DNA of 47,311 bases from Novosphingobium sp. AP12 (GTDB lineage: Bacteria; Pseudomonadota; Alphaproteobacteria; Sphingomonadales; Sphingomonadaceae), in NCBI RefSeq assembly GCF_000281975.1, contig NZ_AKKE01000049.1, positions 1 to 47,311 of the forward strand, read 5' to 3'. A model generated the notes under the pieces. It saw only the letters and a program-made list of their open reading frames with translations, was not told the DNA's origin and did no database searches. A program made the translations under genes and the position numbers. Shown in pieces: positions 17,617 to 27,024 of the stretch (position 1 is its first letter; each line of letters opens with the position of its first letter).

Positions 17617-18585
17617 ATGATGAAAATCCTTGTTACTAGAAAATGGCCTAATGATGTCGAGCGTGAACTTGCCACGCGATCCGGCCTGACGTTCAACACA
17701 TCGGATTCACCGATGAGTGCCTCCAGTTTGCGACAGGCGCTGACCGATTACGACGTCATCTGCCCTACAGTGACCGATCGCATCACGCGCGCGATGATCG
17801 AACAGCAAGGGCTGCGGACAGCATTGCTGTGCAACTACGGTGCGGGCCTTGACCATATCGATCTGGATGCCTGCCGCGAAGCGGGCATCACCGTCACCAA
17901 CACCCCTGATGTGCTAACCGACGCAACGGCAGAAGTGGCGCTGACGCTGATGCTTATGGTCGCTCGCCGCGCGGGGGAGGGAGAGCGGGAACTTCGCGGC
18001 GGCGATTGGACCGGCTGGCGCCCCACCCACCTGCTCGGTAGGCAGCTTTCGGGCAGCGTGCTTGGCCTGATCGGTTTTGGGCGGATCGCACAGCGTACGG
18101 CGCAGCTTGGCCGGGCGTTCGGTATGGACGTCATCTACCACTCACGCTCGCGCGCCGCGCCTGCGGTCGAAGCGGAGCACCGCGCGCAGTATCGGCCCGA
18201 ACTCGAAAGCCTGTTGCGCGAATCGGATTTTGTATCGCTCCACTGCCCCGGAGGCGCCGCAACCGACAACCTGATCGACACCGCCCGGTTGGAGCAAATG
18301 CGCCGCACAGCCTTTCTCATCAATACCGCGCGTGGCAGCGTGATCGACGAGGACGCGCTGGTGACTGCGCTGGAATCAGGCGCCATCGCTGGCGCCGGGC
18401 TCGATGTCTTTCGCAACGAGCCTGCGATATCGCCTGCGCTTATGGACGCGCCCAATCTCGTCATGCTGCCGCATCTTGGCAGCGCCACCGAGGAAAGCCG
18501 CACAGCGATGGGCATGCGCGCGCTCGACAACCTCGATCACTGGCTGCGAGGAGAGGCACCGCCAGATCGCGTTGCCCATCCATGA
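17617..18585 (+). CDS. D-isomer-specific 2-hydroxyacid dehydrogenase (glyoxylate/hydroxypyruvate reductase type)
   Basis: The 322-residue product has the two-domain fold of D-2-hydroxyacid dehydrogenases. The NAD(P) motif is GLIGFGRIAQRTAQLGRAFG; the catalytic Arg is in INTARGSVIDEDALV, the Glu in GLDVFRNEPAIS and the His in VMLPHLGSATEES. The length and the GAGLDHIDLDACREAGITV segment match the glyoxylate/hydroxypyruvate reductase group. It overlaps the glycerate kinase gene by 4 bases, so both are one operon: hydroxypyruvate or glyoxylate would be reduced to D-glycerate or glycolate and glycerate then phosphorylated. The start has two adjacent ATGs (17617 and 17620). Confidence 0.9.
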   Translation: MMKILVTRKWPNDVERELATRSGLTFNTSDSPMSASSLRQALTDYDVICPTVTDRITRAMIEQQGLRTALLCNYGAGLDHIDLDACREAGITVTNTPDVLTDATAEVALTLMLMVARRAGEGERELRGGDWTGWRPTHLLGRQLSGSVLGLIGFGRIAQRTAQLGRAFGMDVIYHSRSRAAPAVEAEHRAQYRPELESLLRESDFVSLHCPGGAATDNLIDTARLEQMRRTAFLINTARGSVIDEDALVTALESGAIAGAGLDVFRNEPAISPALMDAPNLVMLPHLGSATEESRTAMGMRALDNLDHWLRGEAPPDRVAHP

Positions 18586-19484
18586 GCGGGGCACACGGCC
18601 TGCTGGAAATCGCCTTCGCCGAACGCGCCGCTCTCGGCCACTTCGCCGGCGACCACGTGTCGAACTTGGTGGAGACGGCCCTGCCCATCCACGACGCGAT
18701 CCTGGCCCGATCCACGCAAAGTAAGGGGACGACTGTTGCCGGTCTCTGCGGCTCGCAGGGCAGCGGGAAGACGACGATAGCCGATGGTATCGCTCATGCG
18801 CTGCGTCTTGGCGGTCGGTCGGTCGTCTCGCTCTCGATCGATGACGTCTATCTATCACGCCGGCAACGTGAACAACTGGCGAGCGACGTCCATCCGCTGC
18901 TCATCACTCGCGGCGTTCCGGGCACACACGACGTCGATCGGGCGACCGCCGTGCTCGACGCGCTTGCGAGCCAAGGCCCCCCGGTCGCCTTGCCCGCCTT
19001 CGACAAGGCCAACGACGATCGCGTCCCGGCCAGCCAGGAAGCCAGCGCTCCGACACCTGTCGATATCGTCCTGCTGGAGGGTTGGTGCGTCGGCGCGAGG
19101 CCACAGGCCAGCGGTGCGCTGGCCGCACCCGCGAATTCCCTGGAATGCGACGAGGACGCTGATGGTTCATGGCGCCGTTACGTGAACGAGCAACTGAGCG
19201 GCCCCTACCGGGCGTTTTTCGCGCGCATCGACGTGCTTGCCCTGCTTCAGGCGCCCGGCTTCGAGCAGGTCTATGCCTGGCGGCTCGAGCAGGAGCACAA
19301 GCTCGCCGCTAGCCTCACCGCCCAAGGGCGCCCGATCGAGGGTTCGCGGGTCATGGATGAGGAACAGATCAGGCGCTTCATCAGCCATTACGAACGGCTG
19401 ACGCGCCACATCCTGGAGGAAATGCCCGGCCGCGCGGATATCGTCATCCCACTCGATGCCGCGCGGCGACCGGCCCGCAATTAG
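18582..19484 (+). CDS. D-glycerate 3-kinase-like P-loop kinase
   Basis: The 300-residue product carries the P-loop [10 protein letters not shown] near residues 56-65, followed by [15 protein letters not shown] and the [12 protein letters not shown] segment. These are the signatures of the plant/cyanobacterial-type D-glycerate 3-kinase (GLYK) and related YggC-type kinases. The late [12 protein letters not shown] and [20 protein letters not shown] also match that group. It would phosphorylate D-glycerate made by the preceding dehydrogenase, feeding phosphoglycerate to central metabolism. Its 3' end overlaps the convergent phhB-like gene by 4 bases. Confidence 0.87.
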   Translation: MSGAHGLLEIAFAERAALGHFAGDHVSNLVETALPIHDAILARSTQSKGTTVAGLCGSQGSGKTTIADGIAHALRLGGRSVVSLSIDDVYLSRRQREQLASDVHPLLITRGVPGTHDVDRATAVLDALASQGPPVALPAFDKANDDRVPASQEASAPTPVDIVLLEGWCVGARPQASGALAAPANSLECDEDADGSWRRYVNEQLSGPYRAFFARIDVLALLQAPGFEQVYAWRLEQEHKLAASLTAQGRPIEGSRVMDEEQIRRFISHYERLTRHILEEMPGRADIVIPLDAARRPARN

Positions 19485-19786
19485 CCGGGCGCCGACTGGC
19501 CCAGCATCGTATTGATCTGCCTGGCGAGAGACACGTCTTGCGCACTGACGCCGCCGGCATCGTGAGTGGTCAGCCAGATCTCGATCCGATTGTAGACGTT
19601 CGACCATTCGGGGTGATGATCCGCCTTCTCGGCATGCAACGCAATGCGCGCCATCAGCCCGAAGGCTTCGCAGAAATCGCCCAGTATCAGTTTACGATAG
19701 AGCGCCTTGCGCTGAGCATCGTGGCTCCATCCGGGAAGGGTATCGACGGAGTGGGCGAGTTCCTCGGGACTGAGTTCGGCGATCAT
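19481..19786 (-). CDS. phhB: pterin-4a-carbinolamine dehydratase
   Basis: The 101-residue product has the full family pattern: a leading helix [20 protein letters not shown], then [20 protein letters not shown], the catalytic [20 protein letters not shown], and ends with [15 protein letters not shown]. It dehydrates 4a-hydroxytetrahydropterin made by phenylalanine hydroxylase, so that the cofactor can be recycled. The inner ATG at 19786 is preferred because the upstream residues ([11 protein letters not shown]) are not part of the family. It lies 17 kb from phhA and is convergent with the glycerate kinase gene. It may serve PhhA, or only share a transcript with the CMD and GST genes. Confidence 0.93.
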   Translation of the reverse strand: MIAELSPEELAHSVDTLPGWSHDAQRKALYRKLILGDFCEAFGLMARIALHAEKADHHPEWSNVYNRIEIWLTTHDAGGVSAQDVSLARQINTMLGQSAPG

Positions 19787-19904
19787 GCTGGAATGTCCTT
19801 CTTGCGCATGGTGAGCCATGCTCTTCGGCAGTCTCTGGCCAATGCGTCGTTCATGCTTTCACTTGGCACGACGCTCTGTGCACGCTGCGGACCGTGAGGT
19901 GCGC

Positions 19905-19944
19905 TCGCGAGGCGGGACGCCTCTGTCGCGGTCCCGCCTCGCGA
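19905..19944. terminator. GC-rich hairpin after the AhpD/CMD gene
   Basis: A perfect 14-base inverted repeat, TCGCGAGGCGGGAC and its complement, encloses a 12-base loop. It lies 12 bases beyond the stop of the AhpD/CMD gene on the minus strand. No T-run follows, so termination may be partial. Confidence 0.55.
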
Positions 19945-19955
19945 TTGCACTGGTA

Positions 19956-20300
19956 TCAGCCCTTCGCCGCCTTCACCGCGTCCAGCGCGCGAGCCGAATA
20001 GACCAGGGCAGCGCCCGCGTTCATCGCAACCGCGACGCCAAGCGCTTCCGCGATCTCGGCCTCGGTCGCGCCCTCTTTCACCGCTTCCAGGGAATGCACC
20101 GAGATGCAGCCATCGCACCGGGTCGTCACCGCGACCGCCAGCGAGATGAGCTGCCGGGTCTTGGCATCAAGGTGTCCGGTTTCCCTCCCCGCCCCGCTGG
20201 CCTGCATGTAGCCGCCTACCGTGGCGGGGCTGAGCGCGCCGAGATCACCGATCCCCGCCATGAGTTGAGCGCGATAATCGTTCCAGTCGATCATGGACAT
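19956..20300 (-). CDS. AhpD/carboxymuconolactone decarboxylase (CMD) family protein
   Basis: The 114-residue product has the AhpD-like redox motif RCDGCISVHS with C62, C65 and H69, preceded by HLDAKTRQLISLAVAVT and followed by the helical EGATEAEIAEALGVAVAMN. Single-domain proteins of this kind act as alkylhydroperoxidase-like or disulfide reductases; the motif argues against a true decarboxylase. It follows the two GST genes on the same strand and may share their transcript, suggesting a thiol or peroxide defence role linked to glutathione use. An alternative ATG lies six bases further in. Confidence 0.9.
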   Translation of the reverse strand: MSMIDWNDYRAQLMAGIGDLGALSPATVGGYMQASGAGRETGHLDAKTRQLISLAVAVTTRCDGCISVHSLEAVKEGATEAEIAEALGVAVAMNAGAALVYSARALDAVKAAKG

Positions 20301-20333
20301 GGTGCATTCCTTCTTTGGGTGAAAAAATAAGGG

Positions 20334-20933
20334 CTAGGTATTGATGGTGAACGGCCGGCCTTGACCATTTTCAGCCGCCCACCGTTGCAGCGACGGTCGC
20401 AGTAACAAAGGGCCGATGCCCTGGTGCGCCGCGGTATTCAGAAGAGCCGCCAGAAATGCATCGGCGATCGAGGGCAATTCACCCGACAGGAAACGGGTGG
20501 TCCGTTTCGCGGCGAACAGTTCGATCGTGTCCATGCGCCATGGCACCTCTTCGAGCATGCGTTCGCGCGCGCCGGACCCGTCATTCCAAAGCGGTCGGCC
20601 GAAGCCGGGGTGATCGGGCATGTCCGCCATCACGAGGCACCAGAACATCTCCTCGATTCGGCTGACATGCGCGCGCACCTCGGCTCGCCCGATCGGATCG
20701 ATGCCGATAATCCTTCGCGTTGGATACCGACGGTCGAGCGCTTCGCCGATCGCAGTCGTGCCGAGGACAGGCTCCCCGCCATCAAGGAGCGCAATGAACT
20801 GCCAGTGCTCGCCGACATGCTCGGCCGCAACGTTGGCATCGGCAGGCGCCCGCGCCAGCGGCTCACCCAGCATCTCGTCGAGGGCGCGACCCAGGCATTG
20901 ATAGGGATACCAGGACGGTACGAGCAGTTGCAT
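20334..20933 (-). CDS. atypical glutathione S-transferase-like protein (type B, copy 1)
   Basis: The 199-residue product starts MQLLVPSWYPYQCLGRALDE. The C-terminal half is typical for GSTs (FLSGELPSIADAFLAALLNT), and EPVLGTTAIGEALDRRYPTR resembles the end of a GST thioredoxin domain. The usual N-terminal glutathione motif is hard to see, so it may be a degenerate or partner subunit. Its ATG is 10 bases after the stop of the type A GST gene. The same pair A-B recurs at 30285-31588, which suggests that the two proteins act together, perhaps as a heterodimer (inference). Confidence 0.8.
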   Translation of the reverse strand: MQLLVPSWYPYQCLGRALDEMLGEPLARAPADANVAAEHVGEHWQFIALLDGGEPVLGTTAIGEALDRRYPTRRIIGIDPIGRAEVRAHVSRIEEMFWCLVMADMPDHPGFGRPLWNDGSGARERMLEEVPWRMDTIELFAAKRTTRFLSGELPSIADAFLAALLNTAAHQGIGPLLLRPSLQRWAAENGQGRPFTINT

Positions 20934-20943
20934 CATCACTAGC

Positions 20944-21609
20944 CTAGAAACGTCGGCCATGCGCGGCCATGAGCTGATCGTGGAAGCTCTCATCCAGCAA
21001 CAGGCTGGGACATCCGGGCAGCGCAGCCACCCGATCATACCAGCGACCCAGTGCCTTCAAATGCGGCGGAAAGGTGAATCCGTAGACGGCGAGCGTGTAC
21101 TCAAACATCGGATAGAGCATGCAGTCCGCCATGGTGGGCTGCACACCTGCCAGGAAGGGCCTGTCTTCCATGACGTGGCTGATCTGCTCGAGGACGATCC
21201 GCCACAGCGGAGCGGCGGCGAGGTCGATCGCCTGGACCGGATTCCGCCGGCTCAGATAGGCCGTAGTGTGAACGGTCGTGCAGGCGTAATAGTAATAGAA
21301 TTCCTTGGCGAGCGCGGCCTGCGTGTCCACGCGGCGGCGCTCTTCCTCTGACGCTCCGCGCATCGGCGGGTCGGGGTACAGGTCTTCGAGATAGTGCATG
21401 ATGGCGAAGGATTCCACGATCGCGTGGCCATCATCTGTTTCCAGCACCGGCACGGTTGCGGCCGGATTCCTTGCCAGGAATTCGGGCGTGCGCGTCTCGC
21501 CGAGAAATATGTTGAACTGTTCAGTCTCGATCGGCGGCAACCCCTTCAACGCGAGGTAGAGCCCCACCTTGCGAGGCACCGGGACCGGATCGAACATGCT
21601 GAGCCTCAT
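20944..21609 (-). CDS. glutathione S-transferase (type A, copy 1)
   Basis: The 221-residue product is a cytosolic GST. The N-terminal thioredoxin domain shows FDPVPVPRKVGLYLALKG, then NPAATVPVLETDDGHAIVES with the cis-proline VP and the ES pair that bind glutathione, and FAIMHYLEDLYPDPP. The helical C-terminal domain includes FLAGVQPTMADCMLYPMFEY. It heads a GST-A, GST-B, CMD run on the minus strand and is divergent from the soxBDAG operon. Site 6 of the G/C-box lies 70 bases before its start. It could add glutathione to, or remove it from, a reactive intermediate. Confidence 0.92.
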   Translation of the reverse strand: MRLSMFDPVPVPRKVGLYLALKGLPPIETEQFNIFLGETRTPEFLARNPAATVPVLETDDGHAIVESFAIMHYLEDLYPDPPMRGASEEERRRVDTQAALAKEFYYYYACTTVHTTAYLSRRNPVQAIDLAAAPLWRIVLEQISHVMEDRPFLAGVQPTMADCMLYPMFEYTLAVYGFTFPPHLKALGRWYDRVAALPGCPSLLLDESFHDQLMAAHGRRF

Positions 21610-21679
21610 GCCATCTCCTTGGGCTGCCCATTTCGGTAGGGCTGCGTGCGCGAGATTGCGCGCGTCGCGGCACCGTCAC

Positions 21680-21699
21680 TACCCCTCCTTTGGAGGTTG
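21680..21699. promoter_or_regulatory. G/C-box dyad, site 6
   Basis: The site TACCCCTCCTTTGGAGGTTG includes a perfect inner palindrome CCTCC-TTT-GGAGG. Its GGAGG box is displaced by one base relative to the other long sites. It is 70 bases from the GST-A start. Confidence 0.65.
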
Positions 21700-21728
21700 C
21701 CGGCGCGCGAGCGGCCCGATTTCCGCGA

Positions 21729-21748
21729 TACCCCCGGAAGGTGGGCTG
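21729..21748. promoter_or_regulatory. G/C-box dyad, site 7
   Basis: The site TACCCCCGGAAGGTGGGCTG aligns without gaps to sites 2, 3, 4 and 8, with GGTGGG in place of GGAGGG. It lies 174 bases before soxB, close to the distances at which sites precede the other + strand operons (118-177 bases). Confidence 0.6.
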
Positions 21749-21922
21749 GCGACTTGTGTTGCCAATGGCGACGTTGCCGGAAGACCCAGCGATCGCCGCT
21801 CCTGGCACCGCTAGAACGGGAAGTGGCTTGAAAGTGAGTGGAAGATTGGACTTTCCAATAACCTGCGCAGCCGGCTTCGACTTTTCCCTGAAGGCATTTC
21901 GCCGATCGGGGACGAGGAAGCG

Positions 21923-23176
21923 ATGAGCGGCTATTCCGGCCTTCGCGTACTTGTCGAAGGGCTCCGCGGCCAGAAGGGCTGGCAAGCTGCCTGGCGTTCA
22001 CCCGAGCCCAAATCGCGTTACGACATCATCCTGATCGGTGCGGGCGGCCACGGGCTTGCCACTGCCTATTATTTGGCCAAGAACCACGGCATCACCAATA
22101 TCGCGGTGATCGAGCGAGGATGGCTTGGTGGTGGCAACACCGGTCGCAACACCACGATCATCCGCTCGAACTATTACTATCCGCAAAGCGCCGCGCTATA
22201 CGATTTCTCGGTCAAACTCTACGAGGGCCTTTCGAAGGAACTCAATTACAACGTCATGTTCAGCCAGCGCGGGCTCGTCACGCTTGCCCACAGCCGGCAC
22301 GATATGGAAGGCGCGGCCCGCTGGGTCGGCGCGATGCAGTTGAACGGCATCGACACCGAGATGCTGACGACCTCCGACATCGCCGCGCGTGTTCCGGCGC
22401 TCGACGTTTCGCAATCGGCCCGGTTCCCCGTCTGGGGCGGCTTTATGCAGAAACGCGCCGGTACAGCCCGGCACGATGCCGTCGCCTGGGGCTATGCGCG
22501 CGCCGCCAGTGCCCTGGGGGTCGACATCCTTCAGAACACCGAGATGACGGGGTTCGTGCGATCCACAGCCGGAAGCGTCATCGGCGTCGAGACCAGTCGT
22601 GGAACGATCCGGGCGGACAAGGTCGGGATGACAGTCGCCGGTCATTCCAGCGTGCTGGCAGACATGGCCGGCTTCCGCCTGCCGGTGACGAGTTATGCAT
22701 TGCAGGCCTTCGTTTCCGAACCGCTGAAACCCGTGATCGACACCGTTGTGCTGTCGATTGCGACAGGGACGTATATCAGCCAATCCGACAAGGGCGGCCT
22801 CGTTATCGGAGGCGCCATCGATGCCTATCCGTCATACGCGCAGCGCGGCAACGCGCCCGTCCTGCGCGGTGTAATCGCGTCCATTGCCGAGCAGTATCCG
22901 GCCTTTCGCCGCCTCCGCTTCCTGCGTCAGTGGGCCGGCATAGTCGATACGGTGCACGACTCCAGCCCCATTATCGGCGAAAGCCCAGTGCCCGGCCTCT
23001 ACCTCAACTGCGGGTGGGGAACCGGCGGGTTCAAGGGCATTCCCGTCGGCGGCTGGACCCTTGCGCATCACATGGCGACCGGCAGCCCCCATCCGCTGGC
23101 CGAAGATTTCGGCCTCCGGCGCTTCCAGACCGGAGCGCTGATCGACGAGGCTGCCGCCTCGGGCATTGCACACTAG
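21923..23176 (+). CDS. soxB: sarcosine oxidase-type complex, beta subunit (SoxB)
   Basis: The 417-residue FAD amine-oxidase subunit has a dinucleotide motif IILIGAGGHGLATAYYLAKN and the subunit-beta signature ERGWLGGGNTGRNTTIIRSN. The C-terminal part reads NCGWGTGGFKGIPVGGWTLA, very close to classical sarcosine oxidase beta. In the heterotetramer this subunit holds the catalytic flavins and oxidises the N-methyl amine. The paralogue mgdA at 42742-43998 has CYGGFK at the corresponding place, so the two complexes probably have different substrates. It is followed by soxD, soxA and soxG in the standard B-D-A-G order. A sarcosine substrate is likely but not proven. Confidence 0.93.
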   Translation: MSGYSGLRVLVEGLRGQKGWQAAWRSPEPKSRYDIILIGAGGHGLATAYYLAKNHGITNIAVIERGWLGGGNTGRNTTIIRSNYYYPQSAALYDFSVKLYEGLSKELNYNVMFSQRGLVTLAHSRHDMEGAARWVGAMQLNGIDTEMLTTSDIAARVPALDVSQSARFPVWGGFMQKRAGTARHDAVAWGYARAASALGVDILQNTEMTGFVRSTAGSVIGVETSRGTIRADKVGMTVAGHSSVLADMAGFRLPVTSYALQAFVSEPLKPVIDTVVLSIATGTYISQSDKGGLVIGGAIDAYPSYAQRGNAPVLRGVIASIAEQYPAFRRLRFLRQWAGIVDTVHDSSPIIGESPVPGLYLNCGWGTGGFKGIPVGGWTLAHHMATGSPHPLAEDFGLRRFQTGALIDEAAASGIAH

Positions 23177-23184
23177 GTTCCATC

Positions 23185-23481
23185 ATGCTGCTGATTGACT
23201 GCCCGCACTGTGGGCCACGCGACGAGATCGAATTCCGCTGTGGGGGCGAGAGCCACATTGCTCGCCCCGGCCCGCCGGCGGAGGTGTCCGACGCTCGCTG
23301 GGCGGATTACCTGTTCAACCGTATCAATCCCAAGGGCGTTCATTACGAGCGTTGGGTACATCGCGCTGGTTGCCGATTATGGTTCAATTTGGCGCGTGAT
23401 ACCCGGACGCACGCGATCGTGGCAGTTTATCCCATCGATGAGGCCGCCCCGGCGACCAGCCCTGCGGGAGTCGCACTTTGA
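23185..23481 (+). CDS. soxD: sarcosine oxidase-type complex, delta subunit (SoxD)
   Basis: The 98-residue subunit starts MLLIDCPHCGPRDEIEFRCG, with the zinc-binding Cys-x-x-Cys at its N-terminus, and continues with WADYLFNRINPKGVHYERWV and GCRLWFNLARDTRTH. All of these match the delta subunit of heterotetrameric sarcosine oxidase. It begins 8 bases after soxB and ends overlapping soxA by 4 bases. The same frame is open far upstream (to 22120), but that part is only the complementary reading of soxB. Confidence 0.93.
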   Translation: MLLIDCPHCGPRDEIEFRCGGESHIARPGPPAEVSDARWADYLFNRINPKGVHYERWVHRAGCRLWFNLARDTRTHAIVAVYPIDEAAPATSPAGVAL

Positions 23482-26411
23482 GCAAGCGTCAGTTCTGCCG
23501 GATGCCCCACGGAGGCCTGATCGATCGCGATCGGGTGATCGCGTTCACCTTTAACGGGCGTAAACTGCACGGCTATGAGGGGGACACGCTGGCATCCGCA
23601 TTGGTCGCCAATGGCATTCGCCTCATCAGCCGCTCCTTCAAATATCATCGCCCGCGCGGACTGATCGGCGCAGGCACGGAGGAGCCGAACGCACTGGTTC
23701 AGATCGGTCGGGGCGCAAAGGCCGAAGTCAACGTGCGGGCAACCGAGGTCTTGCTGCGTGAAGGGTTGCAGGCGAGGTCGATAAATTGCTGGCCCAGCGT
23801 CAAGTTCGACGTGGGAGGCATCAACAACCTTGCGTCGCATTTCCTTGCCGCCGGGTTCTACTACAAGACCTTCATGTGGCCGACCTGGCACCTCTATGAA
23901 TGGGCCATTCGCCGCGCTGCCGGGCTTGGTAACGCTCCCGAAGAAGCCGATCCCGACTTCTACGAGAATCACTACGACCACTGCGACGTGCTCGTGGTCG
24001 GCGGCGGCGCGGCCGGGCTGGCCGCGGCGCGGGCCGCCGCAGCAGGTGGTGCGCGCGTCATTCTGGCCGAACAGGACAGCCGGTTAGGCGGCCGGCTGCT
24101 TTGGGACGAAGCACAGATCGACGCGATGCCCGGCCAGGACTGGGTCGATCAGGCCTCGACCGAACTTGGCGCAATGCCCGAGGCGCGCGTTCTGACCCGC
24201 ACGAGCGCGATCGGTTATTTCGATCACAACGCCATCGTGATGGTGCAGCAACTGCCTGACGGACACGGTCCGCGGCAACGGCTTTGGCAGGTTCGTGCCC
24301 GCAAGGTCATTTTGGCGACTGGCGCGCTTGAACGGCCACTGGTGTTTCCAGGCAACGATCGGCCGGGGGTGATGCTGGCCTCTGCCGTTCGGCAATATGT
24401 CGGTCGCTACGCAGCCATGCCAGGTCGCCAGGCTGTCATCTTCACCAACAACGACGAGGCCTATCTCACGGCTGAAACTCTGCACCGGCACGGGATCAAG
24501 GTCGAAGCCATTGTCGACAGCCGCACCGAGCCTTCGCAGCATCTCGAGAACCGTGCAAATCTACTCGGCATCCCGCTGATCGCGGGCGGGACAATCACCT
24601 CCACAGTTGGTGCGCGATCCCTTAAGTCCGTCACGGTGCGCGACGCGGTCGGCAAGATGATCAAATTCAAGGCAGACCTGCTGGCGATGTCGGGCGGGCA
24701 CAATCCCACTGTTCACCTGTTCTGCCAGTCCGGGGGGCAGCTGGCATACGATACCGAGCATGCCATGCTGAAGCCGGGCGTTTCGGCGCAACAGGAAACC
24801 TCGGTGGGCGTAGCGGCGGGCGACATGGAGCTGGGTTCTTCGCTGCGCCAAGCCCACGACGCGGGCCTTGTCGCTGCTGCGGCATGCGGCTTTGCGCCAG
24901 TGCCAGAACCGCGGGCACCCGAAGCTGTCGGCCTGGCCTACGCTGTCGAGCCGGCATGGGAGCCGGCATCCTACGACGGCAAGGCTTTCGTCGATTTCCA
25001 GAACGACGTCACCGCCTCTGACATCGCACTCGCTGCCCGCGAAAACTTTCAATCGATCGAGCACCTCAAGCGCTATACAACACTCGGCATGGCTCCGGAC
25101 CAGGGCAAGACATCGAATGTCAACGGCCTTGCCATCATGGCCTCGCTCACCGGGCGCGAAATAACCGAGGTCGGCACCACGCGCTATCGCTTTCCGTTTA
25201 CGCCGGTCAGCTTCGGTGCGCTTTCAGGCAGCAGTCGGGGTGACTATTTCCGCCCGATCCGCCGGATGCCCGCACATGCGGTGCACGCCGGGTATGGCGC
25301 GGTTTTCGAGGACTATGGCGCGTGGAAACGGCCCGCCTACTACTTGCGCGATGGCGAGACCCCCGGCGACGCGGAACAACGCGAGGCACTGGCGGTCCGC
25401 CAGGCCGTGGGACTGTTCGAAGGCTCGCCCCTTGGCAAGATCGAGGTCATGGGCCCCGACGCAGCCGTATTCCTCGATCGCATCTATGCCAACACGATGT
25501 CGACGTTGAAAGTGGGCCGCGCCCGCTACGGGTTGATGCTGAACGAACTGGGCGTGCTGATCGATGACGGCGTGGCGCTGCGTCTTGCCGAAGACCGGTT
25601 CTGGGTGGGCACGACCGGTGGCGGTGCCGACCGGATCGCCGCCTGGATGGAAGAGTGGCTGCAGTGCGAATGGCTCGATCTGAAGGTGATTGTCGCCCCG
25701 GTGACGCAGGCATGGGCTGTGCTGACGCTAACCGGCCCCCTCGCCCGGACGGTGCTGGAGACAGTGGGCGTGAGCGCATCGATCGCGGCCCAGGACTTCC
25801 CGCACATGAGCTTTGCCGACATGCAGGTGGCCGGGATCCCGGCGCGCATTGCTCGGGTCAGCTACACCGGCGAAATCTCGTTCGAAATCAACATCCCCTC
25901 ATCGCAGGCGGAACACCTCTGGCACCGGCTAATGCAAGCGGGCGCCCAGTTAGATATCGCGCCTGTAGGGGTCGACGCATGGATGCTGCTGAGAACCGAG
26001 AAAGGCTTCCTTCACATCGGTGCGGATACCGACGGCTCGACCACTCCGCTGGACGTCGGCTGGGACCACGTCCTGAAGAAGAAGAGTGATTTCGTCGGGC
26101 GTCGCTCGCTGACCAGGCCGGCGGACAGCGCCTCGGATCGATTGCAGTTCGTCGGCCTGCGTCCTTTGAGCGGCAAGGCTCCGCCGATCGGCGCGCATCT
26201 CGCGTCCACCGCCGGAGGAGGCAGCGAGGGTTACGTCACCTCCGCGGGCCATAGCCCCATCCTGTCCCGCGGTGTGGCGCTGGGCATGGTCAAGGGTGGG
26301 CGGAGCCGCATGCGCGAAGTGTTGCGGCTCGCCAGTGGCGGCCGGGAAGACCGGGTGGAGATCATTGAAATCTGCGCCTATGACCCAGCGGGAGAACGGC
26401 TCAATGGCTGA
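23478..26411 (+). CDS. soxA: sarcosine oxidase-type complex, alpha subunit (SoxA)
   Basis: The 977-residue subunit starts at a TTG overlapping the soxD stop. Its order is: N-terminal segment GLIDRDRVIAFTFNGRKLHG and SRSFKYHRPRGLIGAGTEEP; NAD-binding VVGGGAAGLAAARAAAAGG near residue 175; a second dinucleotide region; and a C-terminal GcvT-like tetrahydrofolate domain, with KIEVMGPDAAVFLDRIYANT and VSYTGEISFEINIPSSQ. The folate domain traps the methyl carbon as 5,10-methylene-tetrahydrofolate. It is the second alpha subunit in the window; the other is mgdC. Confidence 0.94.
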   Translation: MSKRQFCRMPHGGLIDRDRVIAFTFNGRKLHGYEGDTLASALVANGIRLISRSFKYHRPRGLIGAGTEEPNALVQIGRGAKAEVNVRATEVLLREGLQARSINCWPSVKFDVGGINNLASHFLAAGFYYKTFMWPTWHLYEWAIRRAAGLGNAPEEADPDFYENHYDHCDVLVVGGGAAGLAAARAAAAGGARVILAEQDSRLGGRLLWDEAQIDAMPGQDWVDQASTELGAMPEARVLTRTSAIGYFDHNAIVMVQQLPDGHGPRQRLWQVRARKVILATGALERPLVFPGNDRPGVMLASAVRQYVGRYAAMPGRQAVIFTNNDEAYLTAETLHRHGIKVEAIVDSRTEPSQHLENRANLLGIPLIAGGTITSTVGARSLKSVTVRDAVGKMIKFKADLLAMSGGHNPTVHLFCQSGGQLAYDTEHAMLKPGVSAQQETSVGVAAGDMELGSSLRQAHDAGLVAAAACGFAPVPEPRAPEAVGLAYAVEPAWEPASYDGKAFVDFQNDVTASDIALAARENFQSIEHLKRYTTLGMAPDQGKTSNVNGLAIMASLTGREITEVGTTRYRFPFTPVSFGALSGSSRGDYFRPIRRMPAHAVHAGYGAVFEDYGAWKRPAYYLRDGETPGDAEQREALAVRQAVGLFEGSPLGKIEVMGPDAAVFLDRIYANTMSTLKVGRARYGLMLNELGVLIDDGVALRLAEDRFWVGTTGGGADRIAAWMEEWLQCEWLDLKVIVAPVTQAWAVLTLTGPLARTVLETVGVSASIAAQDFPHMSFADMQVAGIPARIARVSYTGEISFEINIPSSQAEHLWHRLMQAGAQLDIAPVGVDAWMLLRTEKGFLHIGADTDGSTTPLDVGWDHVLKKKSDFVGRRSLTRPADSASDRLQFVGLRPLSGKAPPIGAHLASTAGGGSEGYVTSAGHSPILSRGVALGMVKGGRSRMREVLRLASGGREDRVEIIEICAYDPAGERLNG

Positions 26412-26937
26412 ATCGGATCACGCTGTCTCTATCACGACATTGCAGCGGAGGCCACTTGCGGTCCTACGTCTTCACAAACCTGCGGCTGAGATGATCGCCG
26501 CCGTCTCCACGTTGCTGAACCTTCCGCTGCCAGATACCTCGCAAGTGGCCGAGCGCGGAGAATCTAGGGTGTTCCGCGTTGCCCCGGGCGAATGGATGCT
26601 CGTGGGGGTGGCCGCGACAAACGTCGAGAGGCAGCTCGCCGAAGCCGACGCCGATCTGGGCTTGTGGCACTGCGCCGAGATGACCGATGCCTATACCGTC
26701 CTCACTCTTACCGGGCAGGATGCGCGCGATCTCCTCGCCAAGGGTTGCAGCCTCGACATGCATCCCCGCGCGCTTGCCGCCGGGCATTGTGCCGGTACGC
26801 TACTAGCGCAGATAGATCTTCTCGTCCACAAGGTGACCGAGGATCGATACGAGCTCTATTGCGACCGTTCCTGGGCTGGACACGTCGTCGCCTGGCTGCA
26901 GCAAACGGAAACAGAACGCCAAGCCCCGGCAGCATGA
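26404..26937 (+). CDS. soxG: sarcosine oxidase-type complex, gamma subunit (SoxG)
   Basis: The 177-residue product overlaps the end of soxA by 8 bases. It has the weakly conserved gamma-subunit pattern VFRVAPGEWMLVGV, TDAYTVLTLTGQDARDLLAK and GCSLDMHPRALAAGHCAGTL, which resembles half of a GcvT domain. It completes the four-subunit enzyme. A methyltransferase gene follows after 87 bases. Confidence 0.9.
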   Translation: MAESDHAVSITTLQRRPLAVLRLHKPAAEMIAAVSTLLNLPLPDTSQVAERGESRVFRVAPGEWMLVGVAATNVERQLAEADADLGLWHCAEMTDAYTVLTLTGQDARDLLAKGCSLDMHPRALAAGHCAGTLLAQIDLLVHKVTEDRYELYCDRSWAGHVVAWLQQTETERQAPAA

Positions 26938-27024
26938 GATATCGGCCATCTGATCACTTCGGCTGCCGCATCGCACGACCTGCGACATTGATTATCACGC
27001 ATTTGAAGTGCAAAGGCGAGACTA

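Larger units (their letters stand above)
21610..21922. other. divergent control region between GST-A and soxB
   Basis: This 313-base gap contains no convincing gene. It holds two copies of the G/C-box dyad (sites 6 and 7, annotated separately) 29 bases apart. The soxB ribosome binding site (GACGAGGAAGC) is at its right end and the GST start at its left end. It is best read as a shared, divergent promoter. Confidence 0.7.

Noticed and set aside
22120..23184. Long plus-strand frame in phase with soxD
   Set aside because: It lies entirely within soxB in another frame, is rich in Arg and Pro, and has no motif. Only its last 98 codons (soxD) are real.
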